A stretch of 64,000 bases of DNA from BS750m-G57 sp964607575 (GCA_964607575.1 CAZSLS010000003.1:1-64000), one strand, 5' to 3'; numbered from the stretch's first letter, positions 1-9,497 are shown. Notes: generated by a model from the sequence alone, not told the origin. A program made the numbers and translations.

Positions 1-15
1 CTGTTCTCCTGCTCT

Positions 16-55
16 GTGTGTGAAAAGATTTCCGCCAGGAAATCTAGTCACACAC
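16..55. other. Long two-part hairpin upstream of the PQQ genes
   Basis: The outer arms GTGTGTGA (16-23) and TCACACAC (48-55) pair perfectly. After a 2-nt internal mismatch the inner arms AGATTTCC (26-33) and GGAAATCT (38-45) also pair perfectly, closing on the loop GCCA. No T-run follows on the plus strand, so it is not a classic intrinsic terminator in that direction. It lies about 50 bases upstream of a probable promoter. It may be an operator, an RNA structure ending a gene that lies outside the window, or a processed transcript end. Confidence 0.55.
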
Positions 56-82
56 GCCCTGCCGGACGCCCAAGTTCTGTGC

Positions 83-110
83 TTGCGGCAGGTGGGTTGA
101 GTGTTATAAT
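83..110 (+). promoter_or_regulatory. Probable sigma-70 promoter of the tandem PQQ genes
   Basis: A perfect TATAAT lies at 105-110. A weak -35 candidate TTGCGG lies at 83-88 with 16-bp spacing. The leader to the ATG at 182 would be about 65 nt, and a purine-rich AGAGGAGA sits just before that start. Confidence 0.5.
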
Positions 111-181
111 TACATCCGAAACTTGCGACTGGTGTTGCGAGTAATATCAAACGTCAGATTCCGGCAAGAGGAGAATACAAA

Positions 182-1396
182 ATGTTGAAACGAATCAAGC
201 TTGGCCTGCCCGTTCTGTTAGTTCTGGTTATCGCATTGTCTACAATGGTCGTTGTCGAGGCCGGTGAGTGGCCGATGTATCGCGGGCCCGATCACACGGG
301 TATTTCCAAGGAGACCGGCTGGTTTGATGCGTCGGCTGGTGTGAAGGTGGTCTGGGAGGAGAAGATCGGCTCGGGATACGGTTCGGTTGCCATCGGTGGC
401 GGGCGTGCCTTTGCAACGGGCTATGACTCCAACAAAGATACGGTATTCTGCTTCGACGCCAAGACAGGCAAGAAGATATGGTCGTTCTCGTATGCGGCCG
501 CGGGGTCCGTGCCCAAGGAATACATGGGGGCGCACAAGCCCGGTCCCTACGCCACACCGACTATCGATGGCGACTATGTGTACACGATTTCCAAGCATGG
601 CGACGTACACTGCCTGTCGGTCGACAAGGGCGTCGTCAAGTGGACCACGAAAATCAAGGCCAAGCTGCCCAAGTGGGGTTTCTCCGGTTCGGCGCTGGTT
701 TCCGGCGATCTGCTGATACTCAATGCGGGCACCGCGGGTATGGCGCTCAAGAAGAGTACGGGCAAGGTGGCGTGGTCCAGCGGTCCGGCGGCCTGCGGAT
801 ATTCCACACCTGTGCCCATCGAACATGGCGGAAAACCGCACGTGCTGTTGTTCACGGCGAGGACCGTTGCGCTCGTCGCCGTCGCCGACGGGAAGAAGGT
901 CTGGTCGGCGCCCTGGAAGACCAAGTACGACGTAAACGCCGCGGATCCGATAGTCTCCGGTAAGAACGTCTTCATCTCTTCGGGATACGGTACGGGCTGC
1001 AGCCTCGTGCCCATGGGCAAATCCGACCCCAAGCCGATCTGGAAGAACAAGAACATGAAGAATCACCTGAGCGGATGCGTGTTGCTGGGCGGGTTCGTTT
1101 ATGGTTTTGACGAAAAACAACTCGTGTGTCTGGATCTCAAGACCGGCGAGCAGAAATGGTCCGAAGGCGGCCTGGGAAAGGGCACGGTGATGCTTGCCGA
1201 CGGAAAGCTGATTGTGCTGTCGGAAAAGGGCAAGTTGGTAATCGCAGCCGCCTCACCCGACGGATACAAGGTGTTGTCCTCGGGCGTGATGATCAAAGGC
1301 GCTTCGCAATGCTGGACAATGCCCACGCTTTCCGACGGGCTTATCTACGCACGCAGCGCCACCGGCGCCCTGGTGTGCGCCAAAGTCGGTAAATAG
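182..1396 (+). CDS. Secreted PQQ-type beta-propeller protein, copy 1
   Basis: This is a 404-residue exported protein. A signal peptide covers about residues 1-27, with a hydrophobic core and probable cleavage after VEA. The mature start reads GEWPMYRGPDHTGIS, which matches the usual opening of planctomycete PQQ-like propellers. Repeated blades carry the pattern FDAKTGKKIWS, CLSVDKGVVKW, CLDLKTGEQKWS, with W at each blade end. No catalytic residue set of quinoprotein dehydrogenases is obvious, so an enzyme role cannot be claimed; the fold often acts as a scaffold or BamB-like binding protein. It is followed 33 bases later by a close paralogue. The start is supported by AAGAGGAGA just upstream. 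The substrate is unknown. Confidence 0.85.
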   Translation: MLKRIKLGLPVLLVLVIALSTMVVVEAGEWPMYRGPDHTGISKETGWFDASAGVKVVWEEKIGSGYGSVAIGGGRAFATGYDSNKDTVFCFDAKTGKKIWSFSYAAAGSVPKEYMGAHKPGPYATPTIDGDYVYTISKHGDVHCLSVDKGVVKWTTKIKAKLPKWGFSGSALVSGDLLILNAGTAGMALKKSTGKVAWSSGPAACGYSTPVPIEHGGKPHVLLFTARTVALVAVADGKKVWSAPWKTKYDVNAADPIVSGKNVFISSGYGTGCSLVPMGKSDPKPIWKNKNMKNHLSGCVLLGGFVYGFDEKQLVCLDLKTGEQKWSEGGLGKGTVMLADGKLIVLSEKGKLVIAAASPDGYKVLSSGVMIKGASQCWTMPTLSDGLIYARSATGALVCAKVGK

Positions 1397-1429
1397 AACA
1401 AATACGTTCATCCGAGAGGAGAGCAGGAA

Positions 1430-2641
1430 ATGTTGAAACGAATCAAACTGGGTCTGCCCGTTTGTCTGTTAGCTGTGGTTATCGCTTCGTCTGCGACGGT
1501 AGTTGTCGAGGCCGGCGAGTGGCCGATGTATCGCGGGCCTGATCACACGGGCGTTTCCGGGGATACCGGTTGGTTCGACGCATCGGCCGGTGTGAAGGTC
1601 GTGTGGGAGGCGAAAATCGGGAAGGGTTTCGCTTCGATCGCCATTGGCGGCGGCCGCGCCTTTGCGGTGGGCAATGACGCCAAGAAAGACACGCTGTTCT
1701 GCTTCGACGCCAAGACAGGCAAGAAGATCTGGTCGCAGTCCTACCCCGCCGAACTGTACGTGCCCAAGGAGTTCAAAGGCGCCCAGGGCGGACCCAACGC
1801 CACGCCGACTATCAATGGCGAAAATGTCTATACGTTGTCCAAAATCGGCGAGGTGCGATGCTTCTCCGCCGACAAGGGCGAAGTCAAATGGACCGTCAAG
1901 ATCAAGAGCAAGCACCCCAAGTGGGGCTTCTCCGGTTCGCCGCTGGTTGTTGGCGATCTGCTGATACTGAACGCCGGTTCGGCGGGGACCGCCCTCAACA
2001 AGAAGACGGGCAAGATGGTGTGGTCCAGCGGTCCGGGAGTTGGCGGATACTCCACGCCGATACCCATCCAGCGCGATGGAAAACCGCACGTCGTGCTGCT
2101 CTCGTATCGAAGCGTTGTTATCGTCGCTACAGCAGATGGTAAGAAGGCCTGGGAGCTTCCCTGGAAGACCAAGCACGACATAAACGGCGCCGACCCGATA
2201 GTCGTCGGCGATAATCTGTTCATTTCCACAGGCATGGGCGCCGGTTGCTGCCTTACGCCGTTGGGTAAGGCTGACGCCAAACCGATCTGGAAGAACAAGA
2301 ACATGAATACCAAGCTCAGCGGATGCGTGATGCTGGGCGGGTGCGTCTACGGTTTTGACGATAAGAACCTCAAATGCCTGGACCTCAAGACCGGCGAGCA
2401 GAAGTGGTCCGAAGGCGGCCTGGGGATGGGTGCGCTGATAATTGCTGACGGAAAGCTGATCATCCTGTCGGAAAAGGGCAAGCTGGTAATCGCCAATGCA
2501 TCACCCGACGGTTACAAGGAACTCTCTTCGTGCGAGATATTCAAGTCCTCGAAATGCTGGACAACCCCCGCAATTTGCGACGGACTTATCTACGCACGCA
2601 GCCCGACAGGCGACTTGGTCTGCGCCAAAGCCGGTAAGTAG
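1430..2641 (+). CDS. Secreted PQQ-type beta-propeller protein, copy 2
   Basis: This 403-residue protein is a clear tandem duplicate of the gene at 182-1396. Both begin MLKRIKLGLPV, share GEWPMYRGPDHTG after the signal peptide, share GFSGS and CLDLKTGEQKWSEGGLG blades, and end in nearly the same LICAR/LVCAK-type tail. Differences cluster in the blade loops, for example CCLTPLGKADAKPIW against CSLVPMGKSDPKPIW, so the copies may bind different ligands. The ribosome site GAGAGGAGAGCAGGA precedes the ATG. The 33-base gap, without visible terminator, implies co-transcription. As in copy 1, no dehydrogenase active site is evident. Confidence 0.85.
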   Translation: MLKRIKLGLPVCLLAVVIASSATVVVEAGEWPMYRGPDHTGVSGDTGWFDASAGVKVVWEAKIGKGFASIAIGGGRAFAVGNDAKKDTLFCFDAKTGKKIWSQSYPAELYVPKEFKGAQGGPNATPTINGENVYTLSKIGEVRCFSADKGEVKWTVKIKSKHPKWGFSGSPLVVGDLLILNAGSAGTALNKKTGKMVWSSGPGVGGYSTPIPIQRDGKPHVVLLSYRSVVIVATADGKKAWELPWKTKHDINGADPIVVGDNLFISTGMGAGCCLTPLGKADAKPIWKNKNMNTKLSGCVMLGGCVYGFDDKNLKCLDLKTGEQKWSEGGLGMGALIIADGKLIILSEKGKLVIANASPDGYKELSSCEIFKSSKCWTTPAICDGLIYARSPTGDLVCAKAGK

Positions 2642-2673
2642 AACCCCATACGATCCATCCCAGAGGCTATCTC

Positions 2674-5600
2674 ATGATCTGCAGATACTCAAGGCAGGCG
2701 GTTTTCGCTACGCTTGTAGTATTGCTGATATTCACCGCGGCGGGTGCTGCGGAGCCTTCGATTGAAAGGCAACTGGTCGGTGCGAAGGCCCGATTCGATC
2801 GCATATCCATCCGCGCCCTGCGAATGGCGATAACGGACCTGCACAAGACCTTCCCGAAACGCTACCCCAAGGGTTCGGAGTATCTCAAGAAACTGACCGC
2901 TCTGGAAGGTCGAACAGGCGAGATCAGCAGACTGCTGGCCGCCGGAGACGCCAAAGCGGTGGTCGCCCTGATCGACGAACTGTCGGGGCTTCAGTCCGAA
3001 GCGATGCTCGCCAACCCGCTGCTGGATTTCAGCAAGCTGCTTGTGATCAAGCGCAAGCCCATGGGCGCCGCCCGCCGGGCTCGGGGGAAGGGTTATGGGT
3101 TGGGATTATTCATCGGCCTGCCGCGACAAAGTTCGTGGCAGCTCGATAACCTCTCGAACCTGACTGCCTGGAAGAACTCCCTGGAGACCCTTTCGCCGCT
3201 GCGTCCCGATGGACGCCTGAGCACCGTTTATGATCCCGAGAGCAAGGGGCTCCTGTCGGATATAGATCTGCACTACGATGCGAATAAACTGCTGTTTTCG
3301 CTCCCGGACAAGAATCGCAACCTGCAGGTGTTCGAGATCAACATCGACCCTTCGACCGGCTCGCTCGCCGGGGGAAAGAGCCCCAGGCAGATATCACCGT
3401 CGAACAAGCATGGCGTGCATAATTTCGATCCGTGCTATCTGCCCAACGGGAAAATCGTGTTCGTGTCCACCGCGCCGCTGCAAGCCGTTCCGTGTAACTC
3501 CTCGGTTAACGTCGCGATGGCTTACGTGATGGACGCAAACGGAAAGGGGATCAGGCAGTTGTGCTTCGATCAGGACCACAACTACAGTCCCACGGTCACA
3601 AACGACGGGCGGATTCTCTATCTGCGATGGGAATATACCGACCTGCCGCACGTGTGGGGCAGATACCTGTTCACCATGAACCCCGACGGGACGTCGCAGA
3701 GGGAGTATTACGGCAGCGGTTCGTATTGGCCTAACGGAATATTCTACGCGCGCCCGATCCCGGGGCATTCGACCAGGGTGGTTGGTATAGTTACCGGGCA
3801 CCACGTGGGGCGGATCGGCGAGTTGACCATCTTCGATCCGGCGTTGGGCAATAAATCGACCCAGGGCGTGATCCAACGCATACCGGGATACGGTAAGAAG
3901 GTCGAGGCGCTCATACAGGACAGGCTTACCCAAAACAGTTGGCCCAAATTCCTCCATCCGTTTCCGCTTGGCGACGCGGACACCCGAGGGGGCGCGGGAA
4001 AGTATTTTATCGTCTCAGCCAAGCCGACCCCGAGCGATCTTTGGGGTATATACTTAGTCGATATTTTCGACAACATGACCCTGATAAAGGAACTCGAGGA
4101 TCACGTGCTCGTCGAGCCCATCCCGCTGAAGAAACGCAAAACCCCGCCCTTAATCCCCGACAGGGTGGACCCTTCGCGGAAAGATGCCGCAATCTACATC
4201 GAGAATGTCTATCGCGGGCCGGGCCTTGCGGGCGTTCCGAAAGGTTCGGTCAAGAAGCTGCGATTGTTCACGTATCACTTCGCGTATCGCAGGTCGGCGG
4301 GCATCAATTACATGGTCGGTATCGACGGTCCGTGGGAACCCAAACGCGTGCTCGGAACGGTGGATGTCGAGTCGGACGGTTCGGCGCTCTTTTCGATCCC
4401 CGCCAATACGCCGATTTCGATCCAGCCCCTCGATGAAAAAGGTATGGCCGTTCAGTTAATGCGGAGTTGGATGACCGCCATGCCCGGGGAAGTGCTCTCG
4501 TGCGTCGGCTGCCATGAGAAGAACAGCGCCGGCGCCCCCAACAGCCGGACAATCGCCGCTCGCGGCGCGCCAAAGAAGATTACTCCATGGAAGGGACCGG
4601 TCAGGGGCTTCAGTTTTCCTCGTGACGTCCAACCGGTTCTGGATAAGTATTGTGTGGCGTGCCATGACGGGAAACTTCGCAAGAACAGGCCCATACCGGA
4701 CCTTCGAAGAGACCAGGGGCGTTTCATCGTCTTCAGGAACAGGAATCCCAAACCAACGGTGGTCAAGGGGATCGCCAAACGCCAGCTCTTCGGCAAGTAC
4801 AGCGGTGTGTTTGAGCCGTCCTTCGTGGAACTGCGAGCCTACCTCAGGGTCCCGGGATTGGAGAGCGACTTGCGAATGCTCAATCCGTACGAGTTCCATC
4901 CGGCTACCAGCGAACTGGTCCAGATGCTCACGAAAGGGCATCACGGTGTGAAGATGGACGCCGATGCGTGGGACCGCCTGGTAACCTGGATCGACCTGAA
5001 CGCTCCGTGTCACGGTACCTGGCGCGATACAGGCGGTTCGTCCCGAACCAAGAAAGATCATGGTCCGCGAATCGAGTTGCGCAAGCTGTATGCGTCAATA
5101 AGCGAAGACCCCGAGGACCTCGGCGCACCAGCCGCCCTCGCCGTCAAACCGATAAAGCCCGCCCGCCCGATCAGGCCCGGACCGAAGTCGATCAAGTGCG
5201 ACAATTGGCCTCTCGATGCAAAGGCGGCAGGGCGTCTTCAAGCCGCCGCCGGAGCGGTCAAACAGAGCGTCGATCTCGGCGGCGGGGTGAAGCTGGACCT
5301 CGTGCAAATCCCGGCGGGCCAGTTCGTTATGGGTGATCCGAACGGGCACATCGACGAGCTGCCCCTGACCAAAGTCCCCATCGCCAAATCGTTTTGGATG
5401 GGCAAGTTCGAAGTTACAAACGCCCAGTATCACCGGTTCAATCCCGCCCACGAAAGCCGCTTCGAACACAAGGGATCGTGGAAGTTCAGCGAAGGGCACC
5501 TCGGATGGGACCTCGACGGGCCGCATCAGCCCGTGATTCGTGTTTCCGCCCGCGAGGCGCAGGCGTTTTGCAAGTGGCTTTCGAAGAAGATTGCTCGGAG

Positions 5601-6093
5601 AGTCACGCTGCCCACCGAAGCACAGTGGGAGTACGCCTGCCGGGCCGGATCGGACCGTCCGATGTCTTACGGCGATATCGACAGCGACTTCTCGACGCAG
5701 GCGAACATGGCAGATGCGACCATCAAACGCCTTGCTTACGATACTGACGGGCGATACACCGGAGACCTCACGCCGCGCGACGCGCGTTTTAACGATCGCA
5801 GTCTGGTGACTACCGGAGTCGGCGAGTACAAGCCCAACGCATGGGGCCTTCACGACATGCACGGGAACGCGGGGGAATGGACGCGTTCGGTATACAAGCC
5901 TTATCCGTACAAGGCCGATGACGGTCGAAACTCGCCCAAGGGCGCCGATGGGCTTGTCGTGCGAGGAGGTTCGTGGCGAGATCGCCCCAGGCGATGCACC
6001 TCGGCGTTTCGCGTGAGCTACAAGGCGTGGCAGAAAGTCTACAACGTCGGTTTCCGCGTGGTTGTAGAATCCGGCGGAAAGGATTCCCGGTAA
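2674..6093 (+). CDS. Secreted PD40/HzsA-like two-CxxCH protein fused to a SUMF1 domain
   Basis: This 1139-residue protein has a signal peptide (about residues 1-25, ending TAAGAAE). An alpha-helical region carries NPLLDFSKLLVIKRKP. A PD40-type beta-propeller follows, with FDPCYLPNGKIVF and GRILYLRWEYTD. Next is a region typical of the hydrazine-synthase-alpha-like family with two c-haem attachment motifs, CVGCH (610-614) and CVACH (660-664). From about residue 870 a SUMF1/FGE-like domain begins (LVQIPAGQFVMG) and includes HGNAGEWT and VRGGSW. In formylglycine-generating enzymes two cysteines sit 3 and 8 residues after the serine of RGGS. Here the first is Asp1103 and only Cys1108 remains, so FGE activity is doubtful. 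Hydrazine synthesis is not implied: no HzsB or HzsC homologue is nearby. It sits 32 bases after the PQQ pair. Confidence 0.8.
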   Translation: MICRYSRQAVFATLVVLLIFTAAGAAEPSIERQLVGAKARFDRISIRALRMAITDLHKTFPKRYPKGSEYLKKLTALEGRTGEISRLLAAGDAKAVVALIDELSGLQSEAMLANPLLDFSKLLVIKRKPMGAARRARGKGYGLGLFIGLPRQSSWQLDNLSNLTAWKNSLETLSPLRPDGRLSTVYDPESKGLLSDIDLHYDANKLLFSLPDKNRNLQVFEINIDPSTGSLAGGKSPRQISPSNKHGVHNFDPCYLPNGKIVFVSTAPLQAVPCNSSVNVAMAYVMDANGKGIRQLCFDQDHNYSPTVTNDGRILYLRWEYTDLPHVWGRYLFTMNPDGTSQREYYGSGSYWPNGIFYARPIPGHSTRVVGIVTGHHVGRIGELTIFDPALGNKSTQGVIQRIPGYGKKVEALIQDRLTQNSWPKFLHPFPLGDADTRGGAGKYFIVSAKPTPSDLWGIYLVDIFDNMTLIKELEDHVLVEPIPLKKRKTPPLIPDRVDPSRKDAAIYIENVYRGPGLAGVPKGSVKKLRLFTYHFAYRRSAGINYMVGIDGPWEPKRVLGTVDVESDGSALFSIPANTPISIQPLDEKGMAVQLMRSWMTAMPGEVLSCVGCHEKNSAGAPNSRTIAARGAPKKITPWKGPVRGFSFPRDVQPVLDKYCVACHDGKLRKNRPIPDLRRDQGRFIVFRNRNPKPTVVKGIAKRQLFGKYSGVFEPSFVELRAYLRVPGLESDLRMLNPYEFHPATSELVQMLTKGHHGVKMDADAWDRLVTWIDLNAPCHGTWRDTGGSSRTKKDHGPRIELRKLYASISEDPEDLGAPAALAVKPIKPARPIRPGPKSIKCDNWPLDAKAAGRLQAAAGAVKQSVDLGGGVKLDLVQIPAGQFVMGDPNGHIDELPLTKVPIAKSFWMGKFEVTNAQYHRFNPAHESRFEHKGSWKFSEGHLGWDLDGPHQPVIRVSAREAQAFCKWLSKKIARRVTLPTEAQWEYACRAGSDRPMSYGDIDSDFSTQANMADATIKRLAYDTDGRYTGDLTPRDARFNDRSLVTTGVGEYKPNAWGLHDMHGNAGEWTRSVYKPYPYKADDGRNSPKGADGLVVRGGSWRDRPRRCTSAFRVSYKAWQKVYNVGFRVVVESGGKDSR

Positions 6094-6094
6094 A

Positions 6095-7084
6095 TCACTT
6101 CAGGCCCGCAAGCTTGCGAGCGAACGCCAGGTACTCCATGTCGAACATTGCCTGATTGTCGGAGATGTAATGCTTGAACAGGGGCGCCGAGACGGTCCGG
6201 TTGTAGGCGCGTCCGTGTCTTTTCAGTTTGGCCAGCGCGCCGGCCGTCAACCCCAGCGCCAGATGCATTCGCCCGTTCTGGGCGTCTGCGATCATCCGCT
6301 GCATTCCCTTGTTGTATTTGGGCTCGCTGCGGATGAATAGCGACAGGGCCCATACCTGCCCGTAGAAACCGACGGCCTTTTCCGCTATGCCCGTACCGAC
6401 CGCGTCGCCGGCGTCCATGGGGAGGAGTTGGGCTATCTTGATCCAGTGGTTGTTGACGATCGCATTGCGGAGTGCGGTTATACGCGAGGGGTTGTTCTTC
6501 GGGGTGAAGATCAGCGAGCCCTTGTGGATCTGGTATCCTTCGGCCAGTACGCATATGCCTTCTTCGAGCCACATCGGCAGGGACTGTACCAACCGGTGTG
6601 AGAAGAACTGGTGCAGGCCCTCGTGTGCCGCCACCGAGAGCGTGGCGCGCGGTCCTATGTCCCACAAAACGCAGACGCCCGCGTAACAATATCCGCCGGC
6701 GGTTATCGACAGTACGGCCCCTGCCCGCTTGCCCAGTCGCGAGGTGGTCAGGGCCGCCCACTCGGGGCGCGTAGCCATGACGTACATTGGCATCCGTCCG
6801 GCCGACGGGCGATCGGACAGCCCCGTAAGATCCAGGTAGCGACTGTGGGAAGCTTCCATAAGTCCGGGCAGATACTCACGTAGCGGGCGTCTGCGAATGG
6901 TGGTATATATGCGGTAGTGGTCGGTTACAAGCAGTTGTCCCTTGCTGTGGGGTGTGTCCCACGGGCGATTATCGGCATCGATGACTATTGGGTAGCTGGT
7001 TGGACTGACTGTTATATCGGGGCTCCCGCATCCGGTCAGAACCGACAAAATCGCCATCAACAGCAGCATGCTTTGAGTTTTCAT
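6095..7084 (-). CDS. Lipoprotein with HExxH peptidase-like motif (peptidase MA/DUF1570 type)
   Basis: The product is about 329 residues. The N-terminus is a lipoprotein signal, with MLLLMAILSVLTGC as hydrophobic core and lipobox. In the middle lies AAHEGLHQFF, an HExxH zinc-peptidase motif, followed 14 residues later by WLEEGIC, whose glutamate fits the third zinc ligand in gluzincin-like families. This pairing is typical of peptidase MA/DUF1570 proteins. The rest gives no further assignment. The start could be ATG at 7084 or a GTG two codons earlier; neither has a well-spaced ribosome site. It converges on the preceding gene with only 1 base between the stops. The likely location is the outer or cytoplasmic membrane facing the periplasm. 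Substrate and activity are unknown. Confidence 0.65.
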   Translation of the reverse strand: MKTQSMLLLMAILSVLTGCGSPDITVSPTSYPIVIDADNRPWDTPHSKGQLLVTDHYRIYTTIRRRPLREYLPGLMEASHSRYLDLTGLSDRPSAGRMPMYVMATRPEWAALTTSRLGKRAGAVLSITAGGYCYAGVCVLWDIGPRATLSVAAHEGLHQFFSHRLVQSLPMWLEEGICVLAEGYQIHKGSLIFTPKNNPSRITALRNAIVNNHWIKIAQLLPMDAGDAVGTGIAEKAVGFYGQVWALSLFIRSEPKYNKGMQRMIADAQNGRMHLALGLTAGALAKLKRHGRAYNRTVSAPLFKHYISDNQAMFDMEYLAFARKLAGLK

Positions 7085-7269
7085 CTCCACATTGTATACG
7101 CAACCGCCCCCGAGGTGGGCGGCGAATTTGACTGGACCGGGAAAAAGCTATGGCACTTGGGAGTGGATATGCGATACCATATTGCCCGTAAGGGTTCCGA
7201 CATCTTAATTACCCCGGAGAGCCCCGGGTAGCTCACTGTAAGGGCGAAACTTTATTTGGAGATGAGTCC

Positions 7270-9480
7270 ATGAAACTTCACGCGACAATATCGATTCTTG
7301 CGATCTGCTGTTTCGTAACGGTCCCGATGGCTCGGGCCGAAGCGCCGCTGGCGGACCATTTACCTGCCCCCTCGCTCCTGTATGCCGGTTGGGCCGGGCG
7401 GAATCTGCCATTCGACGGATCGAGTCTCGGGCAACTGCTGCGGGAACCCGCTGTCGGACACATGCTCGGCGCGCTCAAGGCGAGTATCGACAAGATGCCC
7501 GACAAGAACGCCGCTCACGCCTGGGCGATCGGTGGTATCCTCTGGCAGCATCCGATTGCTTTTTCGCTGATTGACCTGGCGCCGGGGGAAGGGGGCGCCC
7601 CGAAGATTTCCGCCGCACTGCTGATCGACCTGGGCAAGGACAAGGGCGTCTTCGCCAAGCATTTCGACGCACTGATACTCAACAGCAAGATGCAAATGTC
7701 CTCGCAGAAAGTCGGACAGATAACCTACCGAACGATTCAGTCGCCCGCCGGAACTATCTCGCTGGGCTACAAGAGCAATGTTTTCTTCCTGACCGTGGGA
7801 GACCAGACTGCTCAGAAGGTGCTGTCGGTCAAACCCGCGGTGAGCCTCAAGACCGACAAGGCCTTCATAGCACGCCGCAAGGGCGTTGCGGGCGATAATG
7901 AGCAGTTTGCCTTCAGCATCGATCTGACGAAGCTCAGACCGCGGATATCCAGCCTGTTCGCACGCGCGTCCGGCGGCGGGCCCAAAGCAAAGGGCGGGCC
8001 TCCAGCCAAGGACCGAGTGTTGAAGATTGTCGACGCTCTCGGATTGGGCAAGATAACTGCCGCTTCGGGGTCCACGCGGATTGTGGACAAGGGGCTGCAC
8101 TCCAAGACGAGGATTCTGACTCCCGCACCGCATCGCGGTCTTCTGATGCCTCTGACCGGCGGGGTACTTGGAGATGCTGATCTTGCCGGCGTACCTGACG
8201 ATGCGATCCTGTTCTGCGCCACGAAGTTTTCCGCTGCCGCCTTTTATGCGGAAGTTCTGACCATTGCAAGGCAGATAGAGCCCGGGGCGGACAAGGAAAT
8301 CCGCAAAGGAGTCCGCCAGATCGAGAATGAACTGGGGATATCGATTTCCAAAGACGTTCTGGCGAACCTCGGAGACTCCTGGGTGCTGACGAGTGCTTCG
8401 TCACTGGGCGGGTTCGGTAGCGGGACGGTCCTGACCGTATCGGTCAAAGACGCCAAGAAACTGGGCGCTACGATCAGCAGGATCGAAGGGGCATTCCGCA
8501 AGAAAACCGTCCGCGTCTCGCCACCGGGCGTCCGGTTCAGACCATCGCGGGCGCCCAGCATCGAGGTACTCAAATCAGGAAAACTGGAAGTGCATTATAT
8601 GCAGGCCATCGGACGCGGCATGCCCGTTGCCCCCGCTTGGGCAATCCACAAAGACAAGTTGTATGTCGCCCTCTGGCCGCAAGTGATAGTCGCCGCAATC
8701 GAGAATGGCGGGAAGAAACCGCTTACTCGTAACGCCGCCTTCCAGAAGTTCCGCCGTCACGTATCGGCCAAACCGGCGACACTGACCTACCTCGACACGC
8801 CTGCTATCCTGCGGAGTTTCTACAACCTTCTCCTGGTAGGTTGGACGGCGGGCGCCCCTGAACTTGCTGATGAGTTGGGGTTGGAGTCCTACCCGAAAAT
8901 CGACTGGCTGCCTGCGCTGCCGAAGATCGAGAAGTACCTGTCTCCCGAGATGGTGGCCGTTTCGTCCGACGCCAAGGGTATCACCATCGAGAGTTACGGT
9001 TACCTGCCCATCGTCAGCAACTACATGACGTCCCTGCTGACTACTGCGCCGGTGGGTGCGGCTTTTATCGTGCCCATGATCGACAAGGCGAAGTCTCGCG
9101 CGGAGCGGACGGCTTCAGTGGTGAATCTCCACGCGATAGGCAAGGCTGTGGCGATGTACCAAGCCGAACACCGCAACCAGAGCCCTCCCGGTCTGGTCAG
9201 CCTGGTCAAGATGAAGTACATCGATGCCGGGGTGCTGGTGAGTCCCGTTTTGGGACGGAAGATGCCCGTCGACGCCAAGGGCCTGCCCGCGGGCAAGAGC
9301 GACTACATCTACGTCGTCCACAAACCGAACACCGCGGGCGGTCTGATCCGCGCTTACGAGCTGCCCGAGAATTACGGTAACAAGGGCACGAATGTGCTAT
9401 TGGTCAACGGTGCGGTGATGTGGGTGGACATGCCCAGGTTCAAGGAGATGCTCGCAAAGAACCGCCCCCCGACGCGGTAA
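7270..9480 (+). CDS. Large secreted protein with pseudopilin-like C-terminal segment
   Basis: The protein has 736 residues, with a signal peptide ending near residue 23 (VPMARAEA). Most of it resembles DUF3352-type planctomycete proteins in style: alternating helices and strands with LLIDLGKDKGVFAKHFDAL and repeated statements of the form VSVKDAKKLGATISRIEGAF. Near residues 615-665 it carries SVVNLHAIGKAVAMYQAEH, then LVKMKYIDAGVLVSP. This matches the periplasmic part of type II pseudopilin G-like or DUF1559 proteins (NLxxIGxAxxxY), but the N-terminal methylation site is absent. The end VLLVNGAVMWVDMPRF also looks like the pseudopilin tail where a displayed value is recorded. GAGATGAGTCC precedes the start. 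I do not know its function. Confidence 0.6.
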   Translation: MKLHATISILAICCFVTVPMARAEAPLADHLPAPSLLYAGWAGRNLPFDGSSLGQLLREPAVGHMLGALKASIDKMPDKNAAHAWAIGGILWQHPIAFSLIDLAPGEGGAPKISAALLIDLGKDKGVFAKHFDALILNSKMQMSSQKVGQITYRTIQSPAGTISLGYKSNVFFLTVGDQTAQKVLSVKPAVSLKTDKAFIARRKGVAGDNEQFAFSIDLTKLRPRISSLFARASGGGPKAKGGPPAKDRVLKIVDALGLGKITAASGSTRIVDKGLHSKTRILTPAPHRGLLMPLTGGVLGDADLAGVPDDAILFCATKFSAAAFYAEVLTIARQIEPGADKEIRKGVRQIENELGISISKDVLANLGDSWVLTSASSLGGFGSGTVLTVSVKDAKKLGATISRIEGAFRKKTVRVSPPGVRFRPSRAPSIEVLKSGKLEVHYMQAIGRGMPVAPAWAIHKDKLYVALWPQVIVAAIENGGKKPLTRNAAFQKFRRHVSAKPATLTYLDTPAILRSFYNLLLVGWTAGAPELADELGLESYPKIDWLPALPKIEKYLSPEMVAVSSDAKGITIESYGYLPIVSNYMTSLLTTAPVGAAFIVPMIDKAKSRAERTASVVNLHAIGKAVAMYQAEHRNQSPPGLVSLVKMKYIDAGVLVSPVLGRKMPVDAKGLPAGKSDYIYVVHKPNTAGGLIRAYELPENYGNKGTNVLLVNGAVMWVDMPRFKEMLAKNRPPTR

Positions 9481-9497
9481 CAGCTAACAACTGCCGT

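Noticed and set aside
5280..6093. Active formylglycine-generating enzyme for the sulfatases in the window
   Set aside because: The first active-site cysteine is Asp1103 and the domain is part of a secreted protein.
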